A stretch of DNA of 64,000 nucleotides from Epiperipatus broadwayi (GCA_028023455.1 JAQFVV010012394.1:33431150-33495149), one strand, 5' to 3'; positions 1 through 11,734 are shown, counted from the first letter of the stretch. Numbers and translations: made by a program. Notes: a model not told the origin generated them from the sequence alone.

Positions 1-1009
1 TTTGTGAATTGCAAATAGATCCACATACAAAATAGACTAATCCATATTTCTGTTTGATATTTTGTGAGGCTGTCTTTTAAATTATTCTGCAGAAAACTTT
101 TCTTTGTAAAATACTTCAGCACCATGGGTAATTGTAGTTCTCCAATATATTCTATTCTCTATAATATCTTTCCAATATAAACAAACAGTATGATTCTTAT
201 GACAAAGAGGGTGCACCATCACTTCAAAAAACATACCCAAGTTTACCCTATATTACCTTTTAGGAAATATTGTATTGTTTTTTCTTTCAACATATTCAAT
301 TCAACATTGGTACAATTTTACAATAGGGGACTACATAGTAAGTGACATTCAGTAAACTGAACAATACATTGATTGGATTTATGATCTCACCATTATATTT
401 TTAAAATTTTATAAAGCATCCTTAAATAAAATTTATTTTTAAAGCATTTCTATTGCAGTAATAGGCTGTCCAAATCTCCTGGAAAATTATTTAATAAGAG
501 AACATTATTTAGGCAACATTTCAACTTGACAATTGTCTTATAATAAATATCTAAAGACATCTTCTCTGAGACCAAGTAATCAATGGACATATACTACTAC
601 ATTTACCTTTATTCATGAAAAGTAAGATTTAAAACTGAAACTGAAGCACAGATATATCTAATAGCCATTTATTTTTCTATATTATTCGAAAAACTCTTTT
701 AAATCTGAGCTAATACACTTCTGTATATAACAGGGCTGGATTCAAATCCTGTTCTAAAGTAAGGTAGTATATGGGCATGCATATATTTAATCAAAATTGA
801 TATTAAATTCAATTATTTCTTCTTTTGTGTGTGTGTATATATTTTAAATGGGGAAATAAAAATAGATTAAAACAGAAGAGCGAGGGGAGGTTATAGGGTT
901 TGTGCTGTTGTATTTTGTTTAGAAGTGCATGTATTTATATTGCTGTATGGGTGAATAAGTATAATAAATTCACTAAAAGAAGAAAAATTACATGGCTAAG
1001 TTTTATTTT
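1..1009. other. AT-rich non-coding DNA
   Basis: No coding frame, RNA gene or recognisable transposon end is visible. It contains short AT microsatellite runs and a TG/TA run near 827-840. It lies downstream (3') of the last arrestin exon seen at 7805. The missing 3' exons of that gene were looked for here on the minus strand and not found. Confidence 0.5.
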
Positions 1010-1251
1010 CAAGATGGAAGACGGAGTACAGAATTGTTAAAAAGGTATGTTAAATGTAAGAAAAGAATCAAAAATGTATAGATTGCTATCTTGATGGATA
1101 AAAATTATTTTAATTGAAAAAAAAATGTTTCAAGATGGAAGACAGGGTACAGAATTGTTAAAAACATATGTTAAATGTAAGAAAAGAATAAAAAAATGTA
1201 TAGTTGCTATCTTGATAGATAAAAGTTCTTTTAATTAAAAGGAAAATGTTA
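1010..1251. repeat. Two-copy tandem repeat, unit about 121 bp
   Basis: A unit beginning CAAGATGGAAGAC is repeated once, with the copies starting at 1010 and 1131. The copies differ by a few substitutions and small indels. Both contain the phrases ACAGAATTGTTAAAAA and GCTATCTTGAT. There is no coding potential. Confidence 0.85.
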
Positions 1252-1540
1252 GGAGTAAAAGACAATGAACAGTCGAACGTGGATTTTCAAGGTGTTGATT
1301 AAAATTCTTAAACATCAAGAAAGAAAAGTTGCTAAAAGGTTTTTGCAAACCTAAGAATACCATGTAGTTTCGTTGAAAGAAAAGAAAGAAAGAATAAAAA
1401 GAAAAAGGAACAATAGTGATTAATTATCGAGTTTTGAGAGTCGGACTTTGGAAGACATTCTAGAATTATTAATTCTACTAGAAGGATCACAAAAATAAAA
1501 ATTATATATAACCATCAGCCATGAATATGCTGGGATAAAA

Positions 1541-1760
1541 ACCAAAATGGGCTGGGCTCTGCCAGCCATCCTGCGGAGATACTACCGATGCCGTCTACAT
1601 AGGAATGATGCCCTTTTAAACCATAAGCAGAATGACCTTCACCAAAAGACACTGATCTTGCATTGAGGAATTGACTGAGAGACACTTACCAAAAAGGCAC
1701 ATATTCACCATGCCGCAGTATCAAGCAAACAAACATTGCCATTCATCTACACCCCCATGG
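1541..1760. other. Lower-AT island of unknown origin
   Basis: This 220-bp stretch is clearly less AT-rich than its surroundings and reads openly in one forward frame for about 40 codons (starting MGWALPAILRRYYRC) before stops. I do not recognise the product. It could be an eroded processed pseudogene or an old repeat. No splice sites frame it convincingly. Confidence 0.3.
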
Positions 1761-2694
1761 GGAAAATCAAGGTAATATGAACAATTTCTTAAATGCTATT
1801 CATCTCGTAAATACAAATTTATTCCCAATAAAATAATAAAGCATAAAGGCTAAAAGAAAGAAAAAAGAAATCTTTGATATATTGCCAAATGTAGTTATAT
1901 GGATGAATAGACTAGATAATGACATTTCATTTGTTTTGTATTCTTTGATTTATTTGTTTTATTATATTTATGTATCTATGCAGTATATGTGTTTGCATCC
2001 ATTATATTCAAATATTGGAGCACAACACAGTAAATAATTATTATGGGATTTTGTATTTACATTAATGATTATTAAACCCCTGTTTTAAGTACGAGTGTGT
2101 GTATTCAGTGTTGACTTTTTTTAAAAATTTAGATCGTATCGTAGAGATAGAAAATAGTGATAAAAACAAAAAAATAATATATTCAGAGAATCATTTATGC
2201 ATCTATGTGCACATTTTCTCCCCCATGTCTTTCCCACAGTTAATAACCACCCACCCTGAGCAAGCTAGCTAGAGGTAGCAGCTCTATTAAAAATTGATAC
2301 TCGATCTCTCCCAGCATAATTCTTATTTACTTGTAGTTAGGATTGGCGCTTGGAGTCAATAATTGTCGTCCATAAATATGCTGGCCAAGCAATAAAAGTA
2401 TTGTGCAGAATTGCTTATATATATATTTGTGTTATAATTTTAAGAAGAGAAAAAAAAAGAAACTTATGTTTTAAATACATAAATACGTGTCTGTTATATA
2501 CATGCGTTATTCTCACAGATAGGGTACCCCGTTACATGTAGTTATATAGATACAACACCATATTATCTTCTATATGTTTTAGAAACCTCAGCTTTATTTC
2601 AATCAACTCTTTGACTTTGAATGATTGATAATATAAAAGAATAAAAGGTTGCAGCTGATTAGATGTAATCAACATTAGTTCCTGCTTTGAATTC
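1761..2694. other. AT-rich non-coding DNA
   Basis: No coding frame with recognisable similarity and no repeat with a second copy in the window was found. The 63-codon open frame at 2350-2541 is low-complexity and is not supported. Confidence 0.5.
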
Positions 2695-2750
2695 TACTCC
2701 TCACTGATAGTGGATAAATTCAGAAACTAATGCGTGAATGGAGATATTGT
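2695..2750 (+). ncRNA. Decayed hammerhead ribozyme module (relic)
   Basis: The layout matches the intact module at 5531-5588. A stem I strand TCCTCA precedes a damaged core CTGATAG (2704-2710; consensus CTGANGA). A weak stem II (TGGA/TTCA) follows, then GAAAC (2723-2727) and a downstream strand TGGAGA that could close stem I. The core substitutions and an enlarged stem III should make it inactive. The downstream sequence GACTCTGGAGTAGGGTGATG resembles sequence downstream of the relic at 6565, which indicates a repeat family. Confidence 0.5.
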
Positions 2751-2759
2751 AGCACTATA

Positions 2760-5210
2760 GCATGTGGGCTCACTGAGCAATCAAGATGACACTGAATGAC
2801 TCTGGAGTAGGGTGATGAAAACTACATTTGGAAGCATTTAAATAAAAAGTCATGTGATGTTGTTGTTTGTAATAACCTAGACAATTATTTACCATATACA
2901 TGGGCTATTACAGTGGTAAGTAGGCAGATTCTGGAATATAAGATACGTGAATCAATTCCAGCTCTGGTCTTCAAACTTCTTATAACCCACAGAGCAATAA
3001 AATCATTCAATTATTTATGAATAAAAATGATTATGCTTTAATTAACTTTAGATAGAAATATAATACATTTTAAACAGAATCTAGAATATTTTATGTAGAT
3101 ATTAAAGCAGCAATCAGTACCAACTTTTAACCACTTGCCACTTTTTTACTGAAGAAGTATAATCTTGGATTTTTAGAAATTATCACTAATATTTAACCTT
3201 AACCTTAAAACATAAATTTTCAGGCACCTCCATGATTCCTAAAATACATGATGAGCAAACAGGTCTCTCCGATCAAACCGAATCCTGCGTTGTTCTTCAA
3301 ACATCACTTACTTTTTGTGTCCATTTTTTATATTTTTTGATGTCACAATATAAATTTACTTTGCAAATGCATACTTTTTTAAAGCAAGAGTGTATTTACA
3401 ATGATCATTTCTTCGTTCTTAATCGCGGGAGTTTCCATAATCGTTCTTTATGCTGGTTAAAATGTATATTAAATATAAAAAATCATATTGCCTTAGATAC
3501 AGATTCAAAACTTCTCATTGGTGACTGTTATGAATCAAAAACTTGTTTGGGTATATGAATATCTTGTAGCTGATTCATATAAAAATATACTAAACATTTT
3601 ATTTATAAAGTACTTCACAGCTCGGTCATCTCTCAACTCATGTATTGTTACACATATTCTTCAGAAAAGAATTTAACAATCCCACTCTCAATTCAAACCC
3701 TTAACAAAACACAAATTTAAAATTATTATCTATTGCATCAAAAAATAGCTGATATTAATTGTGATCATCAAGCAATATTTTGACAATATCTATTTATCAT
3801 TTTACGACTCCAAATCTTTCACGGGTTAAGAATAAATGCTCATGGCCCTTGCTGGGGAGAAAAAATGTAATGGAAAGTATTCTAAAACAATAAAAATGCG
3901 AATGAAACAACCTTGTCTCATAAATGGCAATATTGCTTAGTTGGATAAGCCAAAAAATGTAATGGACAATTTTTTAAAATAACGGTCGCAAAGCCACCTG
4001 ACCTACAAATGCCCATGCATTTGAACATGTTAGAAAATGTAATACATGAATGTTGTACTTAGGTAATTAAAATGACTAATAAATAAACAAATAAATGAAT
4101 TAACCCATAAATTGGCTCTATGATAAAATATACATCTACAATAGATTCAGAATTTGTAAGGTGTCAATGAGTCCATAATAAATATATCTGTTTAGTAAAG
4201 TAGGTAAAATTCAATAAATAATATTTTACTTGCTAATGAGATATACACTTAAATATTTTAATTGTAAATAAATAAGGTAATAAACTAGTTTTATAATGAT
4301 TTATACAATAGGTAAATCGAAGTACTTAGATGAATAATAATATTTATTGAAGTAAACATTAACTCGTTGAGATGGCTAAGACAAAGAACATAATTTTAAT
4401 TTTACCAACTGCAATCTAATATCATATAATATACGTTTATAATTTACCTCTTTCAGATTGCGATTAATAGAAATGATCTATGTTTAAAGTTATTAATGCA
4501 TACATCATAAAGGTTTAATTACAAATTCCATCTCACAAAAAAAAAAAAAAATGTAGTAAAATGTTAATACTATTGTTTTTTTATATATATTTTTCTTTTA
4601 ATATATTTTATATCTTGGATTCAGGTAATGCTTTTTAAAATAATATTTAGGTAATAGTATGTATACTGAACTCTAACATTTAATGGCGCTGTTTTGTGCC
4701 CATTGCACATCAATGTACCAATTCATGGTCCATCTGTTTGTTTACATAATATTACGGATTTTTTTTGTTTATGATGAATGGTTTATTTTAAGTACTCATA
4801 ATTACTTATACTTTTTAATAATGCTGGTTGATATATGATTGATGTACAATTATTATGGTTGCTCTGAGGAGTGACTGACTAATCTCTCAATGATCTCACA
4901 GAGATCTCTTGATCTCATGCTCCCCTTAAATATTATACTTTTGTAAATTTTTAATATTTGATTTTAAATTAACTGGGAGTGCTGATGTTTTGCCAATACC
5001 CCAGTTCCAACCTGTTTTTGCTACCACCCCACCCCATCCCATTACAATATATATATATATATATATAGTCAAATGGTTTTCTTGCTTGCAAGTTTATAAA
5101 AAGTTTGAGCATTGTAAGTATAAGAACTGGAATCCAACTGAAAATCTTATACTCCAAAATCTGATACTCTATCGCTGCACTAAACCATACATGGCAATAT
5201 ATATATATAT
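2760..5210. other. AT-rich non-coding DNA
   Basis: No gene was recognised. A 108-codon open frame at 3232-3558 has AT-driven composition and resembles nothing I know. Minor features are a poly(A) run near 4538 and an (AT)n run at 5047-5067. Confidence 0.5.
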
Positions 5211-5316
5211 AATAAAAAGTCAGATGTCACATGACTTATATATAGCTTGCATTTAGCAATATGTAAAATATATAATGCAAGCTATATATAAGTCATGTGA
5301 CATTTGACTTTTTATT
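5211..5316. repeat. Foldback (hairpin) element, 43-bp arms
   Basis: The arm at 5211-5253 is an almost perfect reverse complement of 5274-5316; one internal position differs (CAGATG against CATTTG). The loop is only about 20 bp. The arm reads AATAAAAAGTCAGATGTCAC and onward. It looks like a miniature inverted-repeat element. Flanks are AT-rich and no target duplication can be fixed. Confidence 0.85.
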
Positions 5317-5530
5317 AATAGTATTATTATTTTGCTGTTAGGGTTTTGGCTAAATTAAATGGCTAAGCCTATTGATATATGGAGTATCTGAATTAAGTTC
5401 AGGCCCATGTGATTTTTTTCAGTTGGAGAGCTGCCTTTAAAGACATGCAGATGTCTAAAAGTTTCAGATCTTCTTCTTGACAATTAACTTTTAGATAAAT
5501 GCATAGCTTGAGTTGGTTTATTGAATCTAG

Positions 5531-5588
5531 TGTCCCAACTCCTCACTGAAGAGACCCATAGGTCGAAACCGGTCTGGGGATAGGGACA
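5531..5588 (+). ncRNA. Type I hammerhead self-cleaving ribozyme
   Basis: All conserved hammerhead parts are present in order. The core CTGAAGA (5546-5552) fits CUGANGA. Stem II is GACC (5553-5556) / GGTC (5561-5564) with loop CATA, followed by GAA (5565-5567). A minimal stem III is ACC/GGT (5568-5573), and the cleavable residue is C5574. Stem I is formed by TCCTCA (5540-5545 region) with TGGGGA (5575-5580), an internal loop, and then TGTCCC (5531-5536) with GGGACA (5583-5588). Predicted cleavage is between 5574 and 5575. In animals, minimal type I hammerheads with tiny stem III occur in Penelope-like elements and retrozymes, and this copy probably sits in such a repeat. Two decayed relatives lie at 2695 and 6565. 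The 67-codon open frame overlapping on the other strand is not a gene. Confidence 0.85.
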
Positions 5589-5599
5589 ATCTAAGATAA

Positions 5600-6564
5600 A
5601 GATGATTTGAATGCCTTCTCTTGTAGGAGCATTTATCATAATAAAAAAAGGCTTGTTTAGAGATCATTAGCATGCTCTTAATTTTATATATATATATTAA
5701 AATCTGAACTACACAATATCCACTTTTCATTAATTCTTATGATATCCTATTATTAACAACATCAAATTGTGTTTATATTTATCACTATTTTAAAGAATCA
5801 TTTAAGAAGATCAGTAAAGTCCTTTTATTGCCAAATAATGACTACATCTTAAAAAAACAACTATGCTTCAAATAGATTGAATTTCTATATTTTAATTATT
5901 TAAGAAAGTAGTTTAACTTTCAGATAAAGTCGTTGTAATCTAACAGTTAATATAGTATAAAGGAAAAAAATAACACACAAAAATCTTGAAATAAAAAAAT
6001 AGAATTTCATAAATAAAACAGAAAGTTATTTTAAAATTAATAGTCCACACCCAAAAATAGTTCAGCTTGGAATTATGCCTTTATAATTTGTCACTTCATC
6101 AATAAAAGTTATATAATGATAATCTAATTCTAGAATGAATACTTGAATTTTTTTAAATTAATATGTGATTTTGCTAACAGCAATATCGTATGACTTTTCC
6201 ATATGTTTCCAAGAACAGATCTGTTTATTGAAGTGGAGCCATCTACTGTATGTTTGAGAAATCAATAAATGCCTAATAATATAGTGCTATTATATTATCA
6301 TCTCACTGCGATAAGCATATAAGGAAATCATGTGATATTGCTATTATTATAACTTTTTCTAGGGAGAGGTTTGAGGGGCCTACAGTTTTCATAAAACTGA
6401 AGTCTCTAAATTATATAGAAATTTATTTTTGTGTTAGATCTACATAAGTATTCAAGTAGATTAACTTGATTCAAAATCTTAGGGCATTTTGAATTTCAAG
6501 TTGTTAGCATGAATAATGTTAAAAGATATTTGATCTATATGTATACTGCATTAATTCCAGCTTT
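5600..6564. other. AT-rich non-coding DNA between hammerhead repeats
   Basis: No coding similarity was seen. The segment probably includes the diverged bodies of the repeats that carry the hammerhead modules on either side, but I could not align them end to end by eye. Confidence 0.4.
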
Positions 6565-6623
6565 GTATCCTAGTTTTCACTGATGAAGGTAAAAAAGTAA
6601 AAACCATTCTGGAGATGGGATCA
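6565..6623 (+). ncRNA. Decayed hammerhead ribozyme module (relic)
   Basis: An intact-looking core CTGATGA (6580-6586) is followed by a short weak stem II. Then comes AAAACC, where GAAACC is expected, and TTCTGGAGA, which matches GTCTGGGGA of the intact module. Outer stem I strands TATCC and GGGAT remain. Loss of the invariant G before AAA should abolish cleavage. Shared order and spacing with 5531-5588 support homology. Confidence 0.5.
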
Positions 6624-6733
6624 TTATAGCATTACACTAAATGGTAGACATTGATGTTCAACCTTACCCTAGATGGCTCTGGAATAGGTTGAAGAGATCT
6701 GTTCTTGAAAACATATGTTTGATTACTTTATGA

Positions 6734-7634
6734 CAGCAGTGCACAACATGTGGGTCATGATCCCTCAAGAGGATACAATAAAATTGTTGAGAGTCATGAA
6801 AATTTTGAGAAGTTCTCATGTTGGATAATAAATTTTAAATTGCAAAAACAAAAACCTAAAAAATGCATGAAAACTGCTCATCTCATTATTGTGTGTCTGA
6901 CCACTTTTGTGTTTAAACACTTCTTTCTTTATATTCCAATCTGCTTTGCATAAACAGCATGTCATAATGGCACTTCGCTTATATAGCTCTCATTTTTCTT
7001 GTTCACTCTCACAATTTTAGTCTTCATGCTAATGCCCTCCTAATATTGACATGAGTATTAAGTTCTTGAATGTACACATTTTCTAAAACAGGCTAAAAAA
7101 GTTGTAATTGCTACAAATTAATAGATGTGCTAAAAACTAAGTATTATTATGCATTTATCATATTTACTTTTTGTCACAAGGTTTACAATTAAATATTTTT
7201 AAAACCCTATCTCTCATTTTTATGTACATGATGGAAATTAAAATTTTTAATGGATAAATGGATAATAAAAACTAACGAATTGCATGGAATCATACTCATC
7301 ATCCGGATTTATGTTTTTAAAAAATGTTTTTAATGTATTATAATTTTTTTTGGTTAATATGCAGTTTTTTCAAAGATCCTATATCAAATCGAATGTACTG
7401 AAATGGAATATAAAAATATATATTTGTATGTGGTAAAATGACTTATTATTACTATTTTTTTCTCATATGTCATAGCATCGGCCGGGACGCGAACCCACAA
7501 CCGTCTGCAACCAACGACTTGCTTGCAAGGCGGCTGTGGTGACCTCTCGGCTAACAATGCTTATAATAGGCTGTTCACATAAAATCTCCATCTGCGTATG
7601 AGGGTCACAAATATAAAAAAGTTGCACACTACTG
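6734..7634. mobile_element. Non-autonomous hAT-type DNA transposon
   Basis: The left end (CAGCAGTGCACAACATGTGG) and right end (TTGCACACTACTG) form imperfect terminal inverted repeats. They follow the common hAT pattern CAGTGGTGCxCAACxTGTGGGTC. Flanking octamers CTTTATGA and ACTTATGA could be an eroded 8-bp target duplication, the hAT length. There is no transposase; the interior is AT-rich and contains a tRNA-like insert at 7475-7560. The open frame at 6750-6953 overlaps the left end and is not a gene. Confidence 0.65.
7475..7560 (-). tRNA. tRNA-like sequence / SINE head
   Basis: Read on the minus strand, an 86-base sequence has pairing ends (GCATTG with CGATGC). It has a pol III A-box-like TAGCCGAGAGGTC and a near-perfect B box GGTTCGCGTCC within a T-arm (GTGGG/CCCGG). 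The middle is too long for a standard tRNA and the anticodon arm is unclear. A tRNA-derived SINE head or a tRNA pseudogene is more likely than a working tRNA gene. It is nested inside the hAT-type element. Confidence 0.55.
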
Positions 7635-7804
7635 ACTTATGAGATTCAATTTATTTACTCGATAAAGAGTTAATATCTTAACTGTTTATAATTTTTGACA
7701 ACAGCGAACAATATTTACCATTTCTATCAGAAAAAGTAATTTAGTATTACGTTTAAAAAGGTTTATTAAAATAATATTTTAACTATAAACGCACACATAC
7801 TTAC

Positions 7805-7996
7805 TTGTTGTAAAATGACATCTATTTTGTCAATTTTTCTACAGCCTCGATTCGAAAAAGCCATAATAACTGATATTATGTCACCAGGAATATAACCGCT
7901 TCTTGAGAGGGAAATTATTACTGTATAGAAACCCTCTGTCCATCCACAGCATTCACATTCCCTATCTTCAGTACTTCCAAAATATCTTGCAGGTAT
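7805..7996 (-). CDS. Alpha-arrestin gene, coding exon 4 (C-domain start)
   Basis: A 192-base exon (64 codons, phase 0 at both ends) has acceptor TTTAG at its upstream edge and donor GTAAGT at its downstream edge. It encodes IPARYFGSTEDRECECCG..., with a cysteine cluster, followed by SLSRSGYIPGDIISVIM and KIDKIDVILQQ. This is the opening of the arrestin C domain: in ARRDC proteins a Cys-Cys-x-Cys patch precedes the 'R-x-GY-x-PG-x-x-I' strand and a polar 'N/S-x-R' segment. Alpha-arrestins are cytosolic adaptors that link membrane proteins to NEDD4-type ubiquitin ligases through PPxY motifs near the C terminus. Those motifs would be in exons outside the window. A 120-bp intron separates this exon from the next one upstream. 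Confidence 0.9.
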
Positions 7997-8116
7997 CTAA
8001 ACAAAATCTCGACACAAACAAGAATTTTATTTAAATTTCTAAGTGTAAGGTTCGTTTCAAATATATGAATTATTTTTATTTCTTAATGTTTTTCCGATAG
8101 TTTTATTAGGACTTAC

Positions 8117-8322
8117 CGAAACTCTGTCAACCAGATTTAAATCTAGTGGTCGGATTATCTTAAACTCTTCTTCTGCCTTAGCATTAAATAAACCAGAACG
8201 AGCAATCTTTCCTTTGCACACATATTTAATACAACCAAAGCTACTTTTGTGGGAGGACGGCAAATTTCCGGGCAATTTGATACGAAAAGGTATTTCATGT
8301 CGCACTGGTAGTAACAACCTTG
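8117..8322 (-). CDS. Alpha-arrestin gene, coding exon 3 (N-domain core)
   Basis: A 206-base exon has acceptor TTGTAG and donor GTAAGT. It enters in phase 1 and leaves in phase 0, matching both neighbours. It encodes LLLPVRHEIPFRIKLPGNLP, then SSHKSSFGCIKYVCKGKIAR and SGLFNAKAEEEFKIIRPLDL. This is the family signature 'G-R-H-E-x-P-F-x-F-x-LP-x-NLPSS...G-x-I-x-Y-x-x-K-A-x-x-x-R-P', with LDLN replacing the usual 'ID(I/L)N'. The usual tryptophan after the tyrosine is cysteine here (YVCKG). The first codon of the 86-residue open frame is not a start; the frame continues upstream to the acceptor. Upstream lies an 18.2-kb intron. Confidence 0.92.
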
Positions 8323-8904
8323 CTACAACAAAGGCATATTATTGTCTACTGACATATACATATGTAAGATTGTGTACATAAATGTATGTGATCATACAAT
8401 ATGTGTTTATCTATACAGATTTACATATACGCACATGCACATTCCATTTGCTATCTTTCTGCTAACAGATCTATATAGTAAATAAATTTCTAATATTTTT
8501 CGGTTAAAACTAGTTTATATATCTCACTTTTATTTATTATAAACATATGATCTGTAGTTGTAATTGTTTTCATATCTGTGCATTGTTTTGGTCGATTATC
8601 AAGTGAGCACAAAATATGTACACATCTGCTTTTCCACACCTTTTTTTAAAATGCAATGAATAAGAGTTTTGTGAATCTTAGTGATACCCACAATGAGTCT
8701 GGCAAACACATGGCAATATGTTTGAAGAATTTGGAAATGTATCACACTATTTGTCTGCTTCTAGCTGTTTTTATTGCATCTGGTTGAGAATCATTTTTAA
8801 TGTTTTCCCTATCATTATGAAATATTGCAAGCCATTTCACTATTATATGCAGTTTGAATCATTTCAGATGTTTCAGTATCAAATAGGCCCAATTTAGAAT
8901 AACA

Positions 8905-9270
8905 TTATAGGACTAAATTTTGTTTAAAATTAAGAAAAACTGCTGCTGAGATATTTAATATGACTCAAACTGGGTATGAAGTCGGAACTCACAAGGATGT
9001 TTTCAAGTGGTTTGGAAGATTTTGCAATGGCAGAGAATATATTGAAAATGATCTACATAAGTACAAAATGCACAGATAAATTTTTGTCATAATCATGATC
9101 TGGACATTATAACACCTTATGCTGTATGTGATGAATAGCTAAACTGTGTTGTTATGTAACATGTTGATTCAGAGATGGTGACTCAAAGCTTGAAGAATGA
9201 ACCAATCATCTTTTTGCTGGGGCACAGAACTATATTAGTGAATAATAGAAAAAATTTTGGTATATGTGGT
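8905..9270 (+). pseudogene. Mariner-type HTH (HTH_48/GVQW-like) relic
   Basis: Translating about 8920-9080 gives KTAAEIFNMTQTGYEV... VFKWFGRFCNGREYIENDL. This follows the N-terminal HTH of mariner transposases and GVQW-type proteins ('GKTAxETxxMLxxAYGExxLxxxxVFEWxKRFxxGRExVEDD'). No DDE catalytic domain follows. The repeat continues downstream with non-coding sequence (TGAATAGCTAAACTGTGTTG) that recurs near 22380 and, reversed, near 25910. Only short frames survive. Confidence 0.65.
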
Positions 9271-9479
9271 TTGATTGCTAATTTTTATGCTGGCATCACT
9301 TTAATGAATATATATTTTGAATAAATCCTACCATTCTGTGCAATTTCTGCATCAATATATGGCTAATAATTTTGTAGCATATAATTAATGCACCAACATT
9401 GCTTGACATCTTTATTTATCTAAGTTATTTTTAATCTTCATTTGCTCATCTTTACTAAATGACTGATCAACATAAAGAA

Positions 9480-9586
<107 letters not shown>

Positions 9587-10523
9587 AGATTAGTTCATGC
9601 AATTGGTTAAATATAATAATCGAAGCATTCACTAGCATCAGCATCTGACTACATTTTAAAGATAAAAGAATATATTTTTTACTTTTCTCCTCCTTCATTT
9701 GCATAGAGAAGTGTCTGCAATGCCTTTTCTGGAAGAAATGAATTTGAAAACAACTAGGCAATCCTTTTGATAAATAAAGAAGGAAAAATGTAAAAAGTAT
9801 GCTCTTTCATTTTTAACTTGTATTGTCAGATGCTATGCTAGAGGTCACATCAGTTATTATATTTAAACAGTTGCAATAAATTAATTTCAAAACATTACAT
9901 AAAATTAGCACTGCACATATTATATATATTGTAACTAAAACAAATCCGATAGCAGCTTGAATAAAACCTTGTGTAAATTGAGAAATAAACATATAAACTA
10001 CCTAAAAAATTGGAAAAAAAGTTAGTTTATGCATTTGATTATATTATGAAATATTTTATAACTTTACTTTGTAATATATGAGAAACAAAATGATAGATTG
10101 CATTGTAAAGGAAAAAAGAAAAAATGTTTTAATATGCAAAATAATTTTAATTGCATAGTTTATAAAAATATAAAGCATTTTAAAACCTGTTTGATCTGCT
10201 TTGCAAATGAAAGTTTAAATTTAAAAAAATTGTCAATTATTAAAGTAAATTTGATGGCAAATTTAAAATGTTATTTAAAATATTGAGTTAATAAAAATTA
10301 GAAAGTTGTCAATCAAATTTTAAAAATCAGTAATGATTTTTTTCTCTACTATTAACTAATGTAAATAAAAATGAGAGAGATACAAAATATTATTTTTTCT
10401 TTGTCCATTTATGTTTCAAATCATGACATAATATATGTAAATTTGTTTTCATATGCTGTGAAGGTAATAAAGAAAATTTTTTCCAAAAAACATGTTCTAA
10501 AAAGCAGAGGTCAAATCTTGTAA

Positions 10524-10973
10524 CTATCTGGTGATGAAAACATGTTGTTTAACAACATCAAATAGGGATAAATAGGTCTGAAACAAGATACTAAAGAACC
10601 AAGAGTCCAGGACATAGAGGCAAGCAATCCAGTCAACCTTTTCAAGACTCAAACCAAAAATCAGGGTTGCAATGGTCTGATACAAAGCATAGAAAACACT
10701 GGTTAAAACTGTTTTCCACTGTAACTTGGATAGCAGTATCTTTTTGATTGTTTTACAGTATTTTTCAAATACACCATTCATAAAAACAAGTATGATGCCT
10801 TCATATAACAGAAGACCAACTAGTATATATGAATTAATAACCAAAGACCATAATAATAAAACACCCAGAATACAATTGTTTCCAGAAAAACACTGAAGTT
10901 TGCTGAAACCAGCCATTGACTGCCTTAATATTTCTGTGAAAAAAAAGTGGATAGTGCTATAAGAATGACCCAA
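10524..10973 (-). pseudogene. Hydrophobic open frame, possible Mpv17/PMP22-family relic
   Basis: A 149-codon frame rich in Leu, Ile, Phe and Tyr suggests several membrane segments. I do not recognise it firmly. The segment KTIKKILLSKLQWKTVLTSV followed by FGLSLEKVDWIACLY and FQTYLSLF loosely recalls the second half of Mpv17/PXMP2-type proteins ('...TVLKKxLLDQ...F...GLLEGKSxEE...W.TYLS'). The central 'FVPxxYRV' signature is missing. Upstream sequence to about 11130 continues the similarity only weakly, in another frame. An eroded processed pseudogene or a chance AT-rich frame are both possible. Confidence 0.25.
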
Positions 10974-11734
10974 GATCTACTGATACTATCCTATCTAACA
11001 TCATTAATGCTGCTCTATTTTCTAGATTACATTACTAGTGATAACAGGAGGATAACTGCCAACTTTGGAGGAACTAATGAAAACATCCAGAATTATATTA
11101 AAAGTATATGCAGAAAACCATATTTTGGAACTGGTTAAATATTGCACATGGAATCTTTATAGATATTATAAAGCCTTAAATTTAAAATATTTCTTATTAT
11201 TTTATTATCTTTAATATTTTGTTAACCTAATAATAGTTTGCAAAAATATAAGCAACAGTTTTATATTGTCATTGTTAATAAATTGTTATTTTTTATTAAT
11301 CCATTTAGTTTGTGTTTGCTTAATAAGCTCAATATAAACATTACGATTTTGACATCCAATGTGCTAATAATATCCACAACCCTTAGAAATCATGCAATTC
11401 ATTGGGGTACATACAAGAATCATGGTCATAATTTGTAAATGATGATGATCAGAGGTTGATTAGTTTTTCAAAAGTAAACTTTTTATTCAGAAGGCTTAGT
11501 GCCATAAGTTTCATATTTTTATTATAGAAATTCGAAAAACAAATTAAAAATACTTTTGGGAAGACTTGTATTCAGTTTAAATCTTCTGTGTTAGGTTATA
11601 AATCATCACCATCATTATATTGGTTACTATATATGTTTAAATATTTTATCAATTAATTATGAAAAAACAAAGGAATGAATGGAGATATTTCGATAAAACA
11701 ACATGAAAAATATGTTAGCAGTGATATAACTATC

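Noticed and set aside
3232-3558. 108-codon open frame
   Set aside because: AT-driven composition, no recognisable motif, no splice or promoter context.
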